In this document: positions 16,527 through 25,635 of the stretch, one piece after another
Layout of the letters: every line of letters starts with the position of its first letter
Numbering within the stretch: the first letter of the stretch is position 1
Assembly (NCBI GenBank): GCA_903905455.1
Contig: CAIVGN010000224.1
Span: 31,839-95,838, forward strand
Length of the DNA: 64,000 bases
From: an uncultured Archangium sp.
GTDB lineage: Bacteria > Myxococcota > Myxococcia > Myxococcales > Myxococcaceae
Direction of reading: 5' to 3'
Program-made: the position numbers and the translations under genes
Notes under the pieces: generated by a model
What the model was told of the DNA's origin: nothing
Seen by the model: only the letters and a program-made list of their open reading frames with translations
The model's database searches: none

Positions 16527-18185
16527 TTATTGCGTCACGGGCGCGGGGGCGCCGCTGGGGGCGCGTTCGGTCTCGTGGCCGTTCTCGGCGACCACGGTCT
16601 CGGGCACCAGCTCGCTCATGCGCTTGATTCCATTGCGATCGAGCACCAGGCGCACGAGGCGCACCGTGGTTCGCTGGTGGCGACCGTCGTCGACGGCGAA
16701 GCGGAAGGCGACGTCCACCCGGTAGCTCTTGGCCATCTGGAGCTTGCCGACCGAGAAGTCCTCGAGATCGACGTAGTCGAGCGCGTACTCGGGGTCGTCC
16801 ATGTCGTGGAGCACGCGGTCGATGTTGAGGCGGATGATGTCGGTCACGCCGGAGACGATGCCGTCGGCAATGCGGGGCAACATCTCGGAGTCGAGGGCGA
16901 TCTTCTTGCGGTAGCGGATCACCGTCTCGGACAGCTCGCCCTGGGCGACGGTGATCAGGTCGTCCTGCGCGCGCAGCCGGGCGATGTCGGGGGGCACGGT
17001 GACGGCGGCGTCGTAGTCGAGCTTCTCGCGGCACACGCCGACGTCGTCCTGGGTCACGGGGTCGACGATGCGGGTGGTGCGCTCGTAGAGGAACTTGCCG
17101 GCGTAGGAGGCGAGCACGCGGCGCAGGCCCTCCTTCATGCGGTCCTTGAACATGTAGCCGACGACGGCGAGCACGAAGAAGTTGAAGGATGCCTGCGGGT
17201 AGCGCGACTGGGCGAAGAGACCGACGCCGAGCGCGAAGGCCATGGAGCCGCCCGCGGCGATGGCGAAGAGCACCTCTTCCCAGCCCTTGCGCGTGGCGCT
17301 GCGCTGCACCTTCAAGAAGAGGATGTTCATGCAGAACTTCTTCAGGAAGCCGATGCGGTGCGCGTACTCCTCGTTGTCGCCGTCGGCGGCGAGCACCGAG
17401 GTCCACTTGCGGGCCTTGCGGTAGCTCTCGTCGGAGATCACCACGTCCATCAGCTCGCGGCGCAGCTCGACGTACACGCCCGACCGGGGCATCTCTTCCA
17501 TCTGCACCACGATGCGCCGGAAGAACTGCTCGACCATCAGGCTCATGAACTCGTCGACCAGGCGCAGCGCCGCCTCGGCCTTGGCCCCCAGCGGGTACTT
17601 CTCGGCGAGCTGCGCGATGGTCGAGCGGAAGCGCTGGAGGATGTCCTGGGTGGCGGCGATCGACTTGCGGGCGAGCGCCATCAGGTGCGCCGGGGAATCG
17701 GTGGGCGCGCACTTCTCGGTCTCGGCGCCGCGCAGCAGGTGCGAGCACTCCTTCTTCATGCCGCGCGCGAAGCGGCGCAGCGCCCCGCGCAGCACGCAGG
17801 CCAGCATCTTCGCGTCGTAGACGACCTCGCTGGTCGGGCCCATCAACCCCAGGGGCAGGCGCTGCTCGAGCTGCACCAGGGGGGAGTGCGAGCCGGTGCG
17901 GATCTCTTCGAACGAGAGCACCGGGGTCTTGAGGCGCACGTAGTTGTGGAGGTCGGCGTAGAACTGGTCGCGGCTCCAGGTCTGGGCGTCGATGTTGAGG
18001 CTCTTCGGGAGGAAGAGGATGGTCTCGACGAGGTACTCGGACTCGGGATCGGTGCCGCTGGGCTGGTACTCCAGCTTCAGCTCGAACTGCTTTCGATCGT
18101 GTACTTCGACCTTGGTATCGAAAAGTTCGGAGGACCCCAGAGCAGCCACACGGGAACCATATGTGACATCTGTGTGACACGCCAC
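16527..18185 (-). CDS. Unrecognised protein with central membrane hairpin
   Basis: I do not recognise this 552-residue protein. It has a soluble N-terminal half of helical character, two hydrophobic segments at about 306-345 (FAIAAGGSMAFALGVGLFA and FNFFVLAVVGYMF) that could form a membrane hairpin, and a C-terminal soluble half with YRKKIALDSEMLPRIADGIV and many charged residues. There is no signal peptide. The GTG at 18185 is the most upstream start; a GTG at 18149 (giving 540 residues) is as likely, since no Shine-Dalgarno decides it. The gene is divergent from an OPA-type transporter with a palindromic, repeat-bearing spacer. Confidence 0.65.
   Translation of the reverse strand: MACHTDVTYGSRVAALGSSELFDTKVEVHDRKQFELKLEYQPSGTDPESEYLVETILFLPKSLNIDAQTWSRDQFYADLHNYVRLKTPVLSFEEIRTGSHSPLVQLEQRLPLGLMGPTSEVVYDAKMLACVLRGALRRFARGMKKECSHLLRGAETEKCAPTDSPAHLMALARKSIAATQDILQRFRSTIAQLAEKYPLGAKAEAALRLVDEFMSLMVEQFFRRIVVQMEEMPRSGVYVELRRELMDVVISDESYRKARKWTSVLAADGDNEEYAHRIGFLKKFCMNILFLKVQRSATRKGWEEVLFAIAAGGSMAFALGVGLFAQSRYPQASFNFFVLAVVGYMFKDRMKEGLRRVLASYAGKFLYERTTRIVDPVTQDDVGVCREKLDYDAAVTVPPDIARLRAQDDLITVAQGELSETVIRYRKKIALDSEMLPRIADGIVSGVTDIIRLNIDRVLHDMDDPEYALDYVDLEDFSVGKLQMAKSYRVDVAFRFAVDDGRHQRTTVRLVRLVLDRNGIKRMSELVPETVVAENGHETERAPSGAPAPVTQ
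18163..18179. promoter_or_regulatory. GTGACA direct repeat, possible operator
   Basis: GTGACA occurs at 18163-18168 and 18174-18179, exactly 11 bp apart (one helical turn), in the divergent region between the membrane-protein gene and the MFS gene. If the membrane protein starts at 18149 rather than 18185, the repeats lie wholly upstream of both genes. TGTGA resembles a CRP-family half-site, but the arrangement is direct, not inverted. Confidence 0.3.
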
Positions 18186-18260
18186 TCAAAGCCCCCCCGA
18201 AGTCCGGGGGGATGCGGTGCGCGTTGACGCGAGCGTATGTGTGTGGGAGTTCGCGCGCCC

Positions 18261-18265
18261 GGAGG
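18261..18265 (+). promoter_or_regulatory. Ribosome binding site deciding the MFS gene start
   Basis: GGAGG lies seven nt ahead of the ATG at 18273. It supports this start over an in-frame codon at 18237. Confidence 0.8.
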
Positions 18266-18272
18266 CCTCATC

Positions 18273-19679
18273 ATGCCGGCGTGGTTGTCGAACCTGCTTC
18301 CGATCGTCCTGTTGTTGGGCGCGATCGCGATCGTGCTCTCGCGGCTGCCGAAGATCGAGCTCGGGCACTCCGAAGCGTTCAAGCGTCGGCGCTTCTGGAA
18401 CTGGTTTCCCCTCGGGTTGACCTACGCGTTCCTCTACTTCGGCCGGTACAACATCAACGAGGCGACCAGCGCCATCAAGGCGCTCGACAACGCGGCCTTC
18501 GGGACGATCTTCGCGGTCGGGGCCTGGGTCTACGGGGTCTCGTTCCTCGTCAACGGGCCGCTGACGGACCGGCTCGGCGGGCGGCTGACCATTCTCATCG
18601 CCGCGGTGGGCTCGGCGGGCTCGAACGTGTTGATGGGCGGGCTGGTGTACGCGGTGGTCAGCCAGGGCTTCGTGCCGCCCGGCGGGCTCGTGCCGTGGCT
18701 CTCGGTGCTCTACGGCCTCAACATGTACTTCCAGAGCTTCGGGGCGGTCTCGATCGTCAAGGTCAACGCGGCCTGGTTCCACGTGCGCGAGCGCGGCGTA
18801 CAGGGCGGGATCTTCGGCATCCTCATCAGCCTGGGCATCTACTTCGGCTACGACTGGAGCCGGATGATCGTGAGGGCCTGGCCGGGTTCTCCGTGGCTCG
18901 TCTTCTTCGTGCCCGCAGCCGTGTTGGTGTGCGCCTTTGCCGCCGACCTCTTCCTGGTGCGTGATTCACCGGGCGACACGGGGCACCCGGAGTTCGACGT
19001 GGGAGACGCGTCGTCGGGTGAGGCCGGCGGCCCCGAGCCGACCGCCCGCCAGGTGTTCGTCAAGATGATCAAGAACCCGGTGATCATGACCATCGTGGCC
19101 ATCGAGTTCTGCACCGGCTTCCTGCGCAACGGGGTGATGAGCTGGTACCCGAAGTTCGCCAAGGCGGTCTCGCTGCAGGACGACTTCGTCTCGCGCAACT
19201 GGGGCCTGCTGCTGTGCGTCTTCGGCATCGTGGGCGGCATGTTCGCGGGCATCATCAGCGACCGCGTCTTCAACTCGCGGCGGGGGCCGGTGGCCTCGGT
19301 GCTCTTCGGAGGCATCACCGTCGGCGCCATCGGCATGTTCTTCTTCATCGAGCAGCCGTGGGTGGGCTGGGTGCTGGTGTTCATGGCGCTCAACTACGTG
19401 GGCGTGCACGGCATGCTGTCGGGCACCGCCTCGGCCGACTTCGGTGGCCGGAAGAACACCGGCGTCGCGGTGGGCATCATCGACGGCTTCGTCTACCTGG
19501 GCACCGGGCTGCAGTCGTTGATCGTCGGCCGGGTCTTGCCGCAGGGCGACCTGGCGAAGAACCCCGCGAACTGGATCAGCTGGCCCACGGCCATGGTGCC
19601 GGTCGCGTTCATCGGCCTCTATCTCTGCACCCGGGTGTGGAACGCCAGGCCGCAGGGCAAGGCCGCGGCCGCGCACTGA
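18273..19679 (+). CDS. MFS transporter of the organophosphate:phosphate antiporter (GlpT/UhpT-like) type
   Basis: A 468-residue integral membrane protein with about 12 hydrophobic segments. The segment YFGRYNINEA near the first helices, the LTDRLGGR loop 2-3 motif, VNAAWFHVRERG and KNTGVAVGIIDGFVYLG in the second half fit the OPA family, which exchanges glycerol-3-phosphate or sugar phosphates for phosphate. Which substrate it moves is not determined by the sequence. The start ATG at 18273 has a good GGAGG seven nt before it. Its stop overlaps the start of an arrestin-like gene (TGATG), so the two are translationally linked. Confidence 0.88.
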   Translation: MPAWLSNLLPIVLLLGAIAIVLSRLPKIELGHSEAFKRRRFWNWFPLGLTYAFLYFGRYNINEATSAIKALDNAAFGTIFAVGAWVYGVSFLVNGPLTDRLGGRLTILIAAVGSAGSNVLMGGLVYAVVSQGFVPPGGLVPWLSVLYGLNMYFQSFGAVSIVKVNAAWFHVRERGVQGGIFGILISLGIYFGYDWSRMIVRAWPGSPWLVFFVPAAVLVCAFAADLFLVRDSPGDTGHPEFDVGDASSGEAGGPEPTARQVFVKMIKNPVIMTIVAIEFCTGFLRNGVMSWYPKFAKAVSLQDDFVSRNWGLLLCVFGIVGGMFAGIISDRVFNSRRGPVASVLFGGITVGAIGMFFFIEQPWVGWVLVFMALNYVGVHGMLSGTASADFGGRKNTGVAVGIIDGFVYLGTGLQSLIVGRVLPQGDLAKNPANWISWPTAMVPVAFIGLYLCTRVWNARPQGKAAAAH

Positions 19680-20275
19680 TGATGCTCGAGTCGCTGGGCC
19701 TGTCGGTGGGGACGATCAAGCTCACCCTCGACCGGCCGATCTACGCCCCCGGAGAGTTGGTCACCGGGGTGGTCCGCCTCGAGCTCACGCACCCGGTGCA
19801 GGCCCGCGGGCTGATCATCGGGCTCAACGCGCGGCAGCGCTCGGTGGGCCTGCAGCCGGGGCAACAAGGGCTGCAGTTCAGCTACCGCAACGACAAGGTG
19901 TGGGACTTCCAGGTCGAGGCCGACGGAGAGCGCGAGTACCGGCCCGGCGAGACCAAGCGCTTCGAGTTCCTGCTCCCCCACGACGCGGCGCAACCGCACT
20001 TCACCCCGCCCGGGGGCTTCATCGGCGACGTGGCGCGGGCGCTCTCGTACCTCACCAACGTGAAGCGCTTCCCGCTCGAGTGGCGGGTCTCGGCGTTCCT
20101 CGAGCGGCCCTGGGCGCTGAACCCGAAGGGCGAGGTTCAGCTCCAGGTGGGCGAAGCGGCCTTGAAGGCGACGGTCAAGAGGAAGCGGACCACGCGCCCG
20201 AAGCCGAAAGCGAAGAAGAAGACGATGACGACGAGCCGACCGAAGCGGAAGCCAGCGAAGCGAGAAACCGAGTGA
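19679..20275 (+). CDS. Arrestin-like protein with basic tail
   Basis: The 198-residue protein starts at ATG 19679, sharing its A with the TGA of the transporter. Its N-terminal part, LTLDRPIYAPGELVTGVVRL, is like the first strands of arrestin-N or SpoOM-type folds, and the rest is beta-rich up to about residue 160. The last 40 residues are a Lys/Arg/Pro/Thr-rich tail. The function is unknown; SpoOM-like proteins in bacteria are poorly characterised. The last 101 nt overlap the Nudix gene on the other strand, so the basic tail may be a by-product of that overlap. Confidence 0.68.
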   Translation: MMLESLGLSVGTIKLTLDRPIYAPGELVTGVVRLELTHPVQARGLIIGLNARQRSVGLQPGQQGLQFSYRNDKVWDFQVEADGEREYRPGETKRFEFLLPHDAAQPHFTPPGGFIGDVARALSYLTNVKRFPLEWRVSAFLERPWALNPKGEVQLQVGEAALKATVKRKRTTRPKPKAKKKTMTTSRPKRKPAKRETE

Positions 20276-20912
20276 GGGCCAGCTCGGTCTTCGCGTCTTG
20301 AATCGTGCCGTCGCCCAGCGCCGCCTGCAGTGAGCCCAGGGTGCGCCAGTCGGTCGCCCCGCCCTCTTCCAGCGGGCTGCCATCGCCCCCCGGGGGCTGC
20401 GGCTCGAGGCCGGTGACCTCGACCGCGGTGAGGAAGATCTTCTCGCTGATGATGCCCGGGGCGACGAAGAACGGGTGGCCCAGAACCACCACGCGCTCGG
20501 CCGGCACCCGGTAGCCCGCCTCCTCGAACACCTCTTCGGCTGCGCGGTGACGCAGGCCTGCTTCGCCCTGGTCCCCGTCTTCGAGCAGCCCGCCGACGAT
20601 CTCTTCGCAGAAGAGGTGCAGGCGCCCGTCGGGGAGGTTGGGCACCTTGTCCTTGCGGAAGTAGGCGGCCGGGCGGAGGTTCTGCCGCGTGAGGAACTCG
20701 AGGCCCTTCTCGCCCCGGCGCCACACCAGCACCCCCACGCCGTCGAGCCGGGGGCGATCGATCACGTCGACGCGGTAGGTCACGGAGTGCGAGCCGTCAG
20801 CGCGGGCGTTGCGCACCCGCAGGCGGCGGATGTGAAGGAAGCCCTCGTCGCAGCGGCCCGTAGCGGTGAAGTCTTCCACGACATTCAGATCAGTGACGGA
20901 CACGGGGGCCAT
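20175..20912 (-). CDS. Nudix hydrolase
   Basis: The 245-residue protein contains a Nudix box around GEAGLRHRAAEEVFEEAGY, where the helix EExxEE-type motif is kept but the usual Arg before EL is Glu. The N-terminal half (VTYRVDVIDRPRLDGVGVLVW) resembles ADP-ribose/NDP-sugar pyrophosphatases. It should hydrolyse a nucleoside diphosphate linked to X; the substrate is open. Its Ser-rich last 35 residues are encoded on the complement of the arrestin-like protein's basic tail, and are likely to be dispensable. ATG at 20912. Confidence 0.83.
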   Translation of the reverse strand: MAPVSVTDLNVVEDFTATGRCDEGFLHIRRLRVRNARADGSHSVTYRVDVIDRPRLDGVGVLVWRRGEKGLEFLTRQNLRPAAYFRKDKVPNLPDGRLHLFCEEIVGGLLEDGDQGEAGLRHRAAEEVFEEAGYRVPAERVVVLGHPFFVAPGIISEKIFLTAVEVTGLEPQPPGGDGSPLEEGGATDWRTLGSLQAALGDGTIQDAKTELALTRFLASLASASVGSSSSSSSSLSASGAWSASS

Positions 20913-20995
20913 GTGATCGCTGCTTTACCAGAGCCGTCGGGGCGCGTATGTGGCCGGTCGCCGTCGGCCGAAACACCCCCGCCACCCGAGCCAAG

Positions 20996-23443
20996 ATGAA
21001 GCCTCTTCGTCGTCCCTTCCGCTCGATCGCCCGCGCTGCACTCAAGTCCTCGCTGCTCGTGGCGTTCATCGCCGCGGCAATGGTGCAGACCTCGTGTCTG
21101 CCCACGCTCGAGGGCTACGACGTCAACTTGAAGGGCCAGCAGGTGCGCCTGACGTTCCTGCACACGTCCGACATCCACTCGCGATTGCTGCCCTACGACT
21201 TCAACCCGCTGAAGACCGACACCGACCTCGGGCTGATTCCCGAGGCGGGCCCGTTCGGCGGTGCCACGCGCATGGCGGCGCTGATCCAGCGGGAGCGCGC
21301 CCGGGCCGACCGGGTGCTGCACCTCGACTCGGGCGACTCGTTCCAGGGCGCGCCCATCTTCAACCTCAACCTCGGCGAGGTGGAATACAAGTTCCTCTCG
21401 AGCATGGGCGTCGACGCGGCGGTCGTGGGCAACCACGAGTTCGATGCGGGCGCGGCCAACTTCACCAAGCAGGCCCGCGACGCGGCGCGCTTCCCGGTGC
21501 TGGTCTCGAACTACCAGTGGGAGGACTACAGCCAGTCGGGCAGCAACGCGACGGCGCTCTACACCTCGCCGTACACCATCAAGAACATCAAGGGCCTTCG
21601 CGTGGCGATCATCGGCCTGGGTAACTTCGGTTCGCTCAACTCGATCGTCGAGCAGGGCAACTCGCTGCAGGTCATCCCGCTCGAGCAGAACGAGATCGTC
21701 CGCAACTACGTGCAGTTCCTCCGCCCCTCGGTGGACCTGGTGCTGATCACCAGCCACGCCGGCCTGACCGAAGACCAGGACCTGGTGCAGGGCTACGAGG
21801 CCTTCTACGAGTGGAGCCTCGCCAAGAAGTTCGTCGAGCGCGAAGAGATGCCGTGGAAGGTGCTGGAGCGCTTCGGAGACGAGAGCGACCCGAAGTCGGT
21901 GGTCCACGTGACCATCCCCGGGGTCGAGGGCATCGACGCGATCCTCGGTGGTCACCTGCACATCGTGCTCAACCCGCCGCAGCTGCTCACCGACCCCGCG
22001 GGGCGCAAGGTGATCCTGAGCCACGGCGGCGCGTTCTCGAAGTACGTCAACCGCATCGACGCGGTCATCCAGATGCCGGCCGAGGGCGAGAGCACCTACG
22101 AAGGTGGCGAGATCACCAGCTTCGACTTCCGCGTGTTCCCCATCGACTCGCTGTGGTGCAACGAGGGCCTGCACGACTACTACCGCTCGAAGTTCTGGGG
22201 CCCCGGCGACTTCATGTCGGACCCCAAGGTCGCCGCCGGCGTGGCCGCGTGCAAGGAGGTCGAGGACCGCAACACCGCGCAGCTGCTGCTGCCGTACATC
22301 ACCGACCTCGACGTGCGGCTCAACCTCACCTCGCTCTTCGCCTTCGCCCCCCGGGACATCGCGCGCCGCAACAACTCGACCGGTGGCGACAGCCCGCTGG
22401 GCAACATCACCGCCGACTCGATGCGCCGCCGCCAGGGCGTGGAGGCCGAGGTCGCGGTCACCAACTCGCTGGGCATTCGCGACAACCTCTACGCGGGCCC
22501 GCTGACGCAGGAGGCGATGTTCAACGTGTTCCCCTTCGAGAACACCATCAACATCATGTTCCTCTCGGGCCGCGAGATGCAGGAGATGTTCGACTTCATC
22601 TCCGAGCGCTCGTCGGACCGTGGCTGTGGCGCCCAGGCGCAGGTCTCCGGCGCGCGCTTCACCATGGACTGCGCGCAGGCCCAGCTCAACGCGCTGCGCA
22701 CGCCCTGCGACGCCGCGGGCGACGCGAGCGACTGCCCTTCGGACGACCGCACGGGCCGCTCGGCCTGGCAGTGCCTGGTCGACCCCACCTCTTCCAGTGG
22801 CGGCCGGTGCTGGGCCCACGCGGGCACGAACATCACCATCAACGGCACCGCGCTCCAACTGAACGAGACGTACCGCGTGGCGGTCAACGACTACATCGCG
22901 CGCGGCGGGTCGGGCTTCCTGGTGCTCAAGCGCAATACCACCCGCGTCGAGACCGGCATCCCGCTGCGCGACTCGCTCATCGGCTACATGCAGAATTTCT
23001 GCAGCTGCGACGAGGTGCTGGCGCAAGAGAAGGACGCCAACCAGAACGTGATCGGGAAGAAGGGCCAGCCCTGCGGCTTCCGCGACGCCGTCGACGAGGG
23101 CAAGTGGGCGGTCGACGCGCAGGAGGTCACCTTCTGTCAGCAGGCCAAGGCCTTCCACGAAGAGCTCAACGCCACCCGCGAGGGGTGCACCTGCGCGCAG
23201 ATCTTCAACCGCGACGCGGTCGCGTGCCCGGCGGTGGGTGACTTCGACACGGCGATCCGCGACTGCGCGGCGCTGCTGCCCGACGGTCCCGCGCTCGGTC
23301 GCTGCTCGTGCCGCCAGGCGCTGGCCAACGACCCGGTGTGCGGCAACGTGACGCGCGCGGTGCGCAACTACTGCGGTAACCCCACGGCGCTCCCGGTGGC
23401 AGTCGGCGCCGAAGATGGCCGCATCAGCCGGAGGGTCAAGTGA
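20996..23443 (+). CDS. Lipoprotein 5'-nucleotidase/metallophosphatase
   Basis: The 815-residue protein has a basic-hydrophobic signal with Cys34 as the predicted lipidated residue (QTSC). The metallophosphoesterase domain follows: HTSDIH at 56-61, GDSFQG, GNHEFD (145-150) and GGHLH (318-322), the dimetal ligands of the UshA/5'-nucleotidase family. The 5'-nucleotidase C-terminal domain runs from about 465 to 660 and includes SPLGNITADSMRR. The last 150 residues are extra, with about ten Cys (CSCDEVL, CTCAQIF, CSCRQAL), likely disulfide-bonded. It should sit at the outer membrane and release phosphate from nucleotides. The next lipoprotein gene overlaps its stop. ATG 20996 is preferred over 20948 because the signal then begins properly. 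Confidence 0.9.
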   Translation: MKPLRRPFRSIARAALKSSLLVAFIAAAMVQTSCLPTLEGYDVNLKGQQVRLTFLHTSDIHSRLLPYDFNPLKTDTDLGLIPEAGPFGGATRMAALIQRERARADRVLHLDSGDSFQGAPIFNLNLGEVEYKFLSSMGVDAAVVGNHEFDAGAANFTKQARDAARFPVLVSNYQWEDYSQSGSNATALYTSPYTIKNIKGLRVAIIGLGNFGSLNSIVEQGNSLQVIPLEQNEIVRNYVQFLRPSVDLVLITSHAGLTEDQDLVQGYEAFYEWSLAKKFVEREEMPWKVLERFGDESDPKSVVHVTIPGVEGIDAILGGHLHIVLNPPQLLTDPAGRKVILSHGGAFSKYVNRIDAVIQMPAEGESTYEGGEITSFDFRVFPIDSLWCNEGLHDYYRSKFWGPGDFMSDPKVAAGVAACKEVEDRNTAQLLLPYITDLDVRLNLTSLFAFAPRDIARRNNSTGGDSPLGNITADSMRRRQGVEAEVAVTNSLGIRDNLYAGPLTQEAMFNVFPFENTINIMFLSGREMQEMFDFISERSSDRGCGAQAQVSGARFTMDCAQAQLNALRTPCDAAGDASDCPSDDRTGRSAWQCLVDPTSSSGGRCWAHAGTNITINGTALQLNETYRVAVNDYIARGGSGFLVLKRNTTRVETGIPLRDSLIGYMQNFCSCDEVLAQEKDANQNVIGKKGQPCGFRDAVDEGKWAVDAQEVTFCQQAKAFHEELNATREGCTCAQIFNRDAVACPAVGDFDTAIRDCAALLPDGPALGRCSCRQALANDPVCGNVTRAVRNYCGNPTALPVAVGAEDGRISRRVK

Positions 23444-25575
23444 TGCGTCGCGCACTGGCAGGTGTTCTCACGCTGGCGTTGTCGGCGTGCCTCGAAGAGG
23501 CCGCGCCCCCCAACCAGCTCAACAGCTTCAAGGTGAAGGTGCTCGGCGTGTACGAGCGCTCGGGCGGCAACCGGAGCCCGCTGGCCGTGGCCTCGTCGTG
23601 CGTGGCCCAATACGGCAGCGCCGCGGCGGTCCCCGCCGAGGTGAAGGGCCTGCGCACCTGCCGCTACGTCATTCCCCGCGGCGAGGTGGAGTTCGACATC
23701 ACCGCGACGGCGACCAGCATCTCGGGCACGCCCTTCGTGGACTTCACGGGGCCGGTCAGCTTCCGGGTGATCCCCGGTGACCTGCCGACGGATCTCCGCG
23801 CCCGCTGGGCCAACGCCAGCCTCGGCGAGCTCTCCGCGACGGTGCGCGCCATTCACCCCTACGGCGAAGTCCGCGTGTGGGTGGAAGACGCGCCCCCGAA
23901 GTCGCTCTTCGACGGCGGCGTGGTGCCGGCGGACCAGCTCCCGGTGGAGACCAACAAGCGCACCTACGCGGCGGGCACCTCGCCCATCGTCTACTTCGCC
24001 GACCAGACGCTCCAGTCGCTGCAGCTGCCCAACGATCTCGACAACCGCAGCTCCCCCTTCGTGGGTGAGTTCGTGGTCGTGGGCAAGGACCCCATTTCGG
24101 GTGACACGCTCAAGCAGACCTGCGCCGACGACCCGACGCGCAACGGCGGCGACGCGCTCATGGTGGTCACCGGCCTCGACCCCTCGGGCTTCTTCGTCAC
24201 CGACATCTCGGCCTGCCGCCTCAAGGAGCAGCTCAGCGACAGCCTCGGCAACAGCGTGCGCACCGCGGAGCCCAGCGAGCCGTGCTGGATCAGCCAGGCC
24301 GACGGTGGCCGGGAAGAGAGCCTCGACGGTGGCGCGGGCACCTGCCTCATCGCCCAGAAGGCCTGCCACAAGCGGGCGGACTGCCCCGGCTACATGCCTG
24401 GCACCTACGCCTCGATGTTCATCTACAACTACAACTTCCCCGACGGGCTCGACGAAGGCGACCTGCTCTTCACGCTCTCGGGGTCGGTGCAGGAGTTCAC
24501 TTCGACCACGCAGATGGTCTTCCCCGCGTGGAGCACGGCCGAGCGCGTGCGCCGGCTGCCGCAGGACCAGTGGAACAAGTGGCTGCAGTTCGCGCGCCCC
24601 TACGACATCAACATGCGCACCTGCGGCCAGGACAACGCGGCGACGCCCTTCCTCACCGACGCGCTGTGCGGCCACAACCGCCGCAACATGAAGATGGAGA
24701 GCCTCGAGTCGGGCCTGGTGCGCCTGCGCCGGGTGCGCTTCCCGAAGAAGTTCGTGAACTGCGACTTCAACGCCAACGGCTCGGTGCCCTTCTTCTGCGA
24801 GACCAAGCCGCCGGGTGAAGACTGGCAGTGGTCGACGTGCAGCTTCGACGCGCCGGAGCCGGAGGTCGATCGCGTCGAGCGCGTATGCAACATGAACTGC
24901 GTCATCGGCATGGGCGAGCAGGCGGGCGAGATCTGCAGTGAAGAGTCCACCTTCAAGGGCTTCGGCCAGTACGTGGTCGAGATGACGCTGCCGGGCCCCT
25001 CGTCTCTGGGCCTCGACGACGTGCTCCCGCTGCGCCAGCAACTCGCGGTCGCCAAGCTGGCCGTCGGCCCCGCCACGGACGGCGGCGTCGCGCAGAACCC
25101 GTCGGTGCGCGTCGACGGCTACGGCCCGGGCATCGAGGTGGCGATCACCTGTGATCGCGCCACCCGGTACCACGTGGGCCCCACCACCGTGGTCGCGGCC
25201 GAAGGCGACGCGGTGCTCGCGGCCAACCAGGTCGTGCGCCACGCGTTCGCCGACGCCGAGACCTCGGTCGCCTTCCAGGCGATCACCGAGCAGGCGACCT
25301 GCTCGGTGGGCATCAACGCCCGCACGCGCATCAACCTGATCACGAAGGACGCGATTCCCGAGCTGAACCCCGACTGTGACGAGAACGACGCCGACGCGAC
25401 CAAGGCCCAGCTGTGCCACAACCTGCGTGGGTCGGAGTTCGACGTCATCGGTCACCTCCGCCACGTGCAGCCTGCACGCCCGCGCTGGGTGGTGGTGCCG
25501 CGCGCCGTCGACGACGTCTGTTGTTACCCCGGCCCGGGCCTCGAGTGCCCGAAGCCGATCAAGCCTTGCCAGTAA
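23443..25575 (+). CDS. Large secreted lipoprotein, unknown
   Basis: The 710-residue protein begins at ATG 23443, overlapping the previous stop as TGATG. It has a classic lipobox (LSAC, Cys16). The mature protein is beta-rich with at least a dozen Cys (for example SSCVAQYG, CRYVIP, ADCPGYMPG, CNMNCVIGMGEQ, DDVCCYPGPGLEC), and no domain I recognise. Its linkage to a 5'-nucleotidase lipoprotein before it and an outer-membrane barrel after it suggests one surface system. Its role is not known. Confidence 0.8.
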   Translation: MRRALAGVLTLALSACLEEAAPPNQLNSFKVKVLGVYERSGGNRSPLAVASSCVAQYGSAAAVPAEVKGLRTCRYVIPRGEVEFDITATATSISGTPFVDFTGPVSFRVIPGDLPTDLRARWANASLGELSATVRAIHPYGEVRVWVEDAPPKSLFDGGVVPADQLPVETNKRTYAAGTSPIVYFADQTLQSLQLPNDLDNRSSPFVGEFVVVGKDPISGDTLKQTCADDPTRNGGDALMVVTGLDPSGFFVTDISACRLKEQLSDSLGNSVRTAEPSEPCWISQADGGREESLDGGAGTCLIAQKACHKRADCPGYMPGTYASMFIYNYNFPDGLDEGDLLFTLSGSVQEFTSTTQMVFPAWSTAERVRRLPQDQWNKWLQFARPYDINMRTCGQDNAATPFLTDALCGHNRRNMKMESLESGLVRLRRVRFPKKFVNCDFNANGSVPFFCETKPPGEDWQWSTCSFDAPEPEVDRVERVCNMNCVIGMGEQAGEICSEESTFKGFGQYVVEMTLPGPSSLGLDDVLPLRQQLAVAKLAVGPATDGGVAQNPSVRVDGYGPGIEVAITCDRATRYHVGPTTVVAAEGDAVLAANQVVRHAFADAETSVAFQAITEQATCSVGINARTRINLITKDAIPELNPDCDENDADATKAQLCHNLRGSEFDVIGHLRHVQPARPRWVVVPRAVDDVCCYPGPGLECPKPIKPCQ

Positions 25576-25635
25576 GCGCAGTCCCCTTTTCGAGCAGCAG
25601 GAGGGCCCGCAGTTCCAAGGGCCCGGGAGAGACCA

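Noticed and set aside
15639..18227. 862-codon open frame on the plus strand
   Set aside because: Antisense to the HAD and membrane-protein genes; no motif, no ribosome site, low-complexity translation.
20885..23455. 856-codon open frame on the minus strand
   Set aside because: Antisense shadow of the 5'-nucleotidase lipoprotein gene; composition is mirror-like and lacks any motif.
25603..25624. GGGCCC-N10-GGGCCC inverted repeat before the barrel gene
   Set aside because: A six-bp self-complementary pair is expected often at this GC content; no sign of regulation beyond position.
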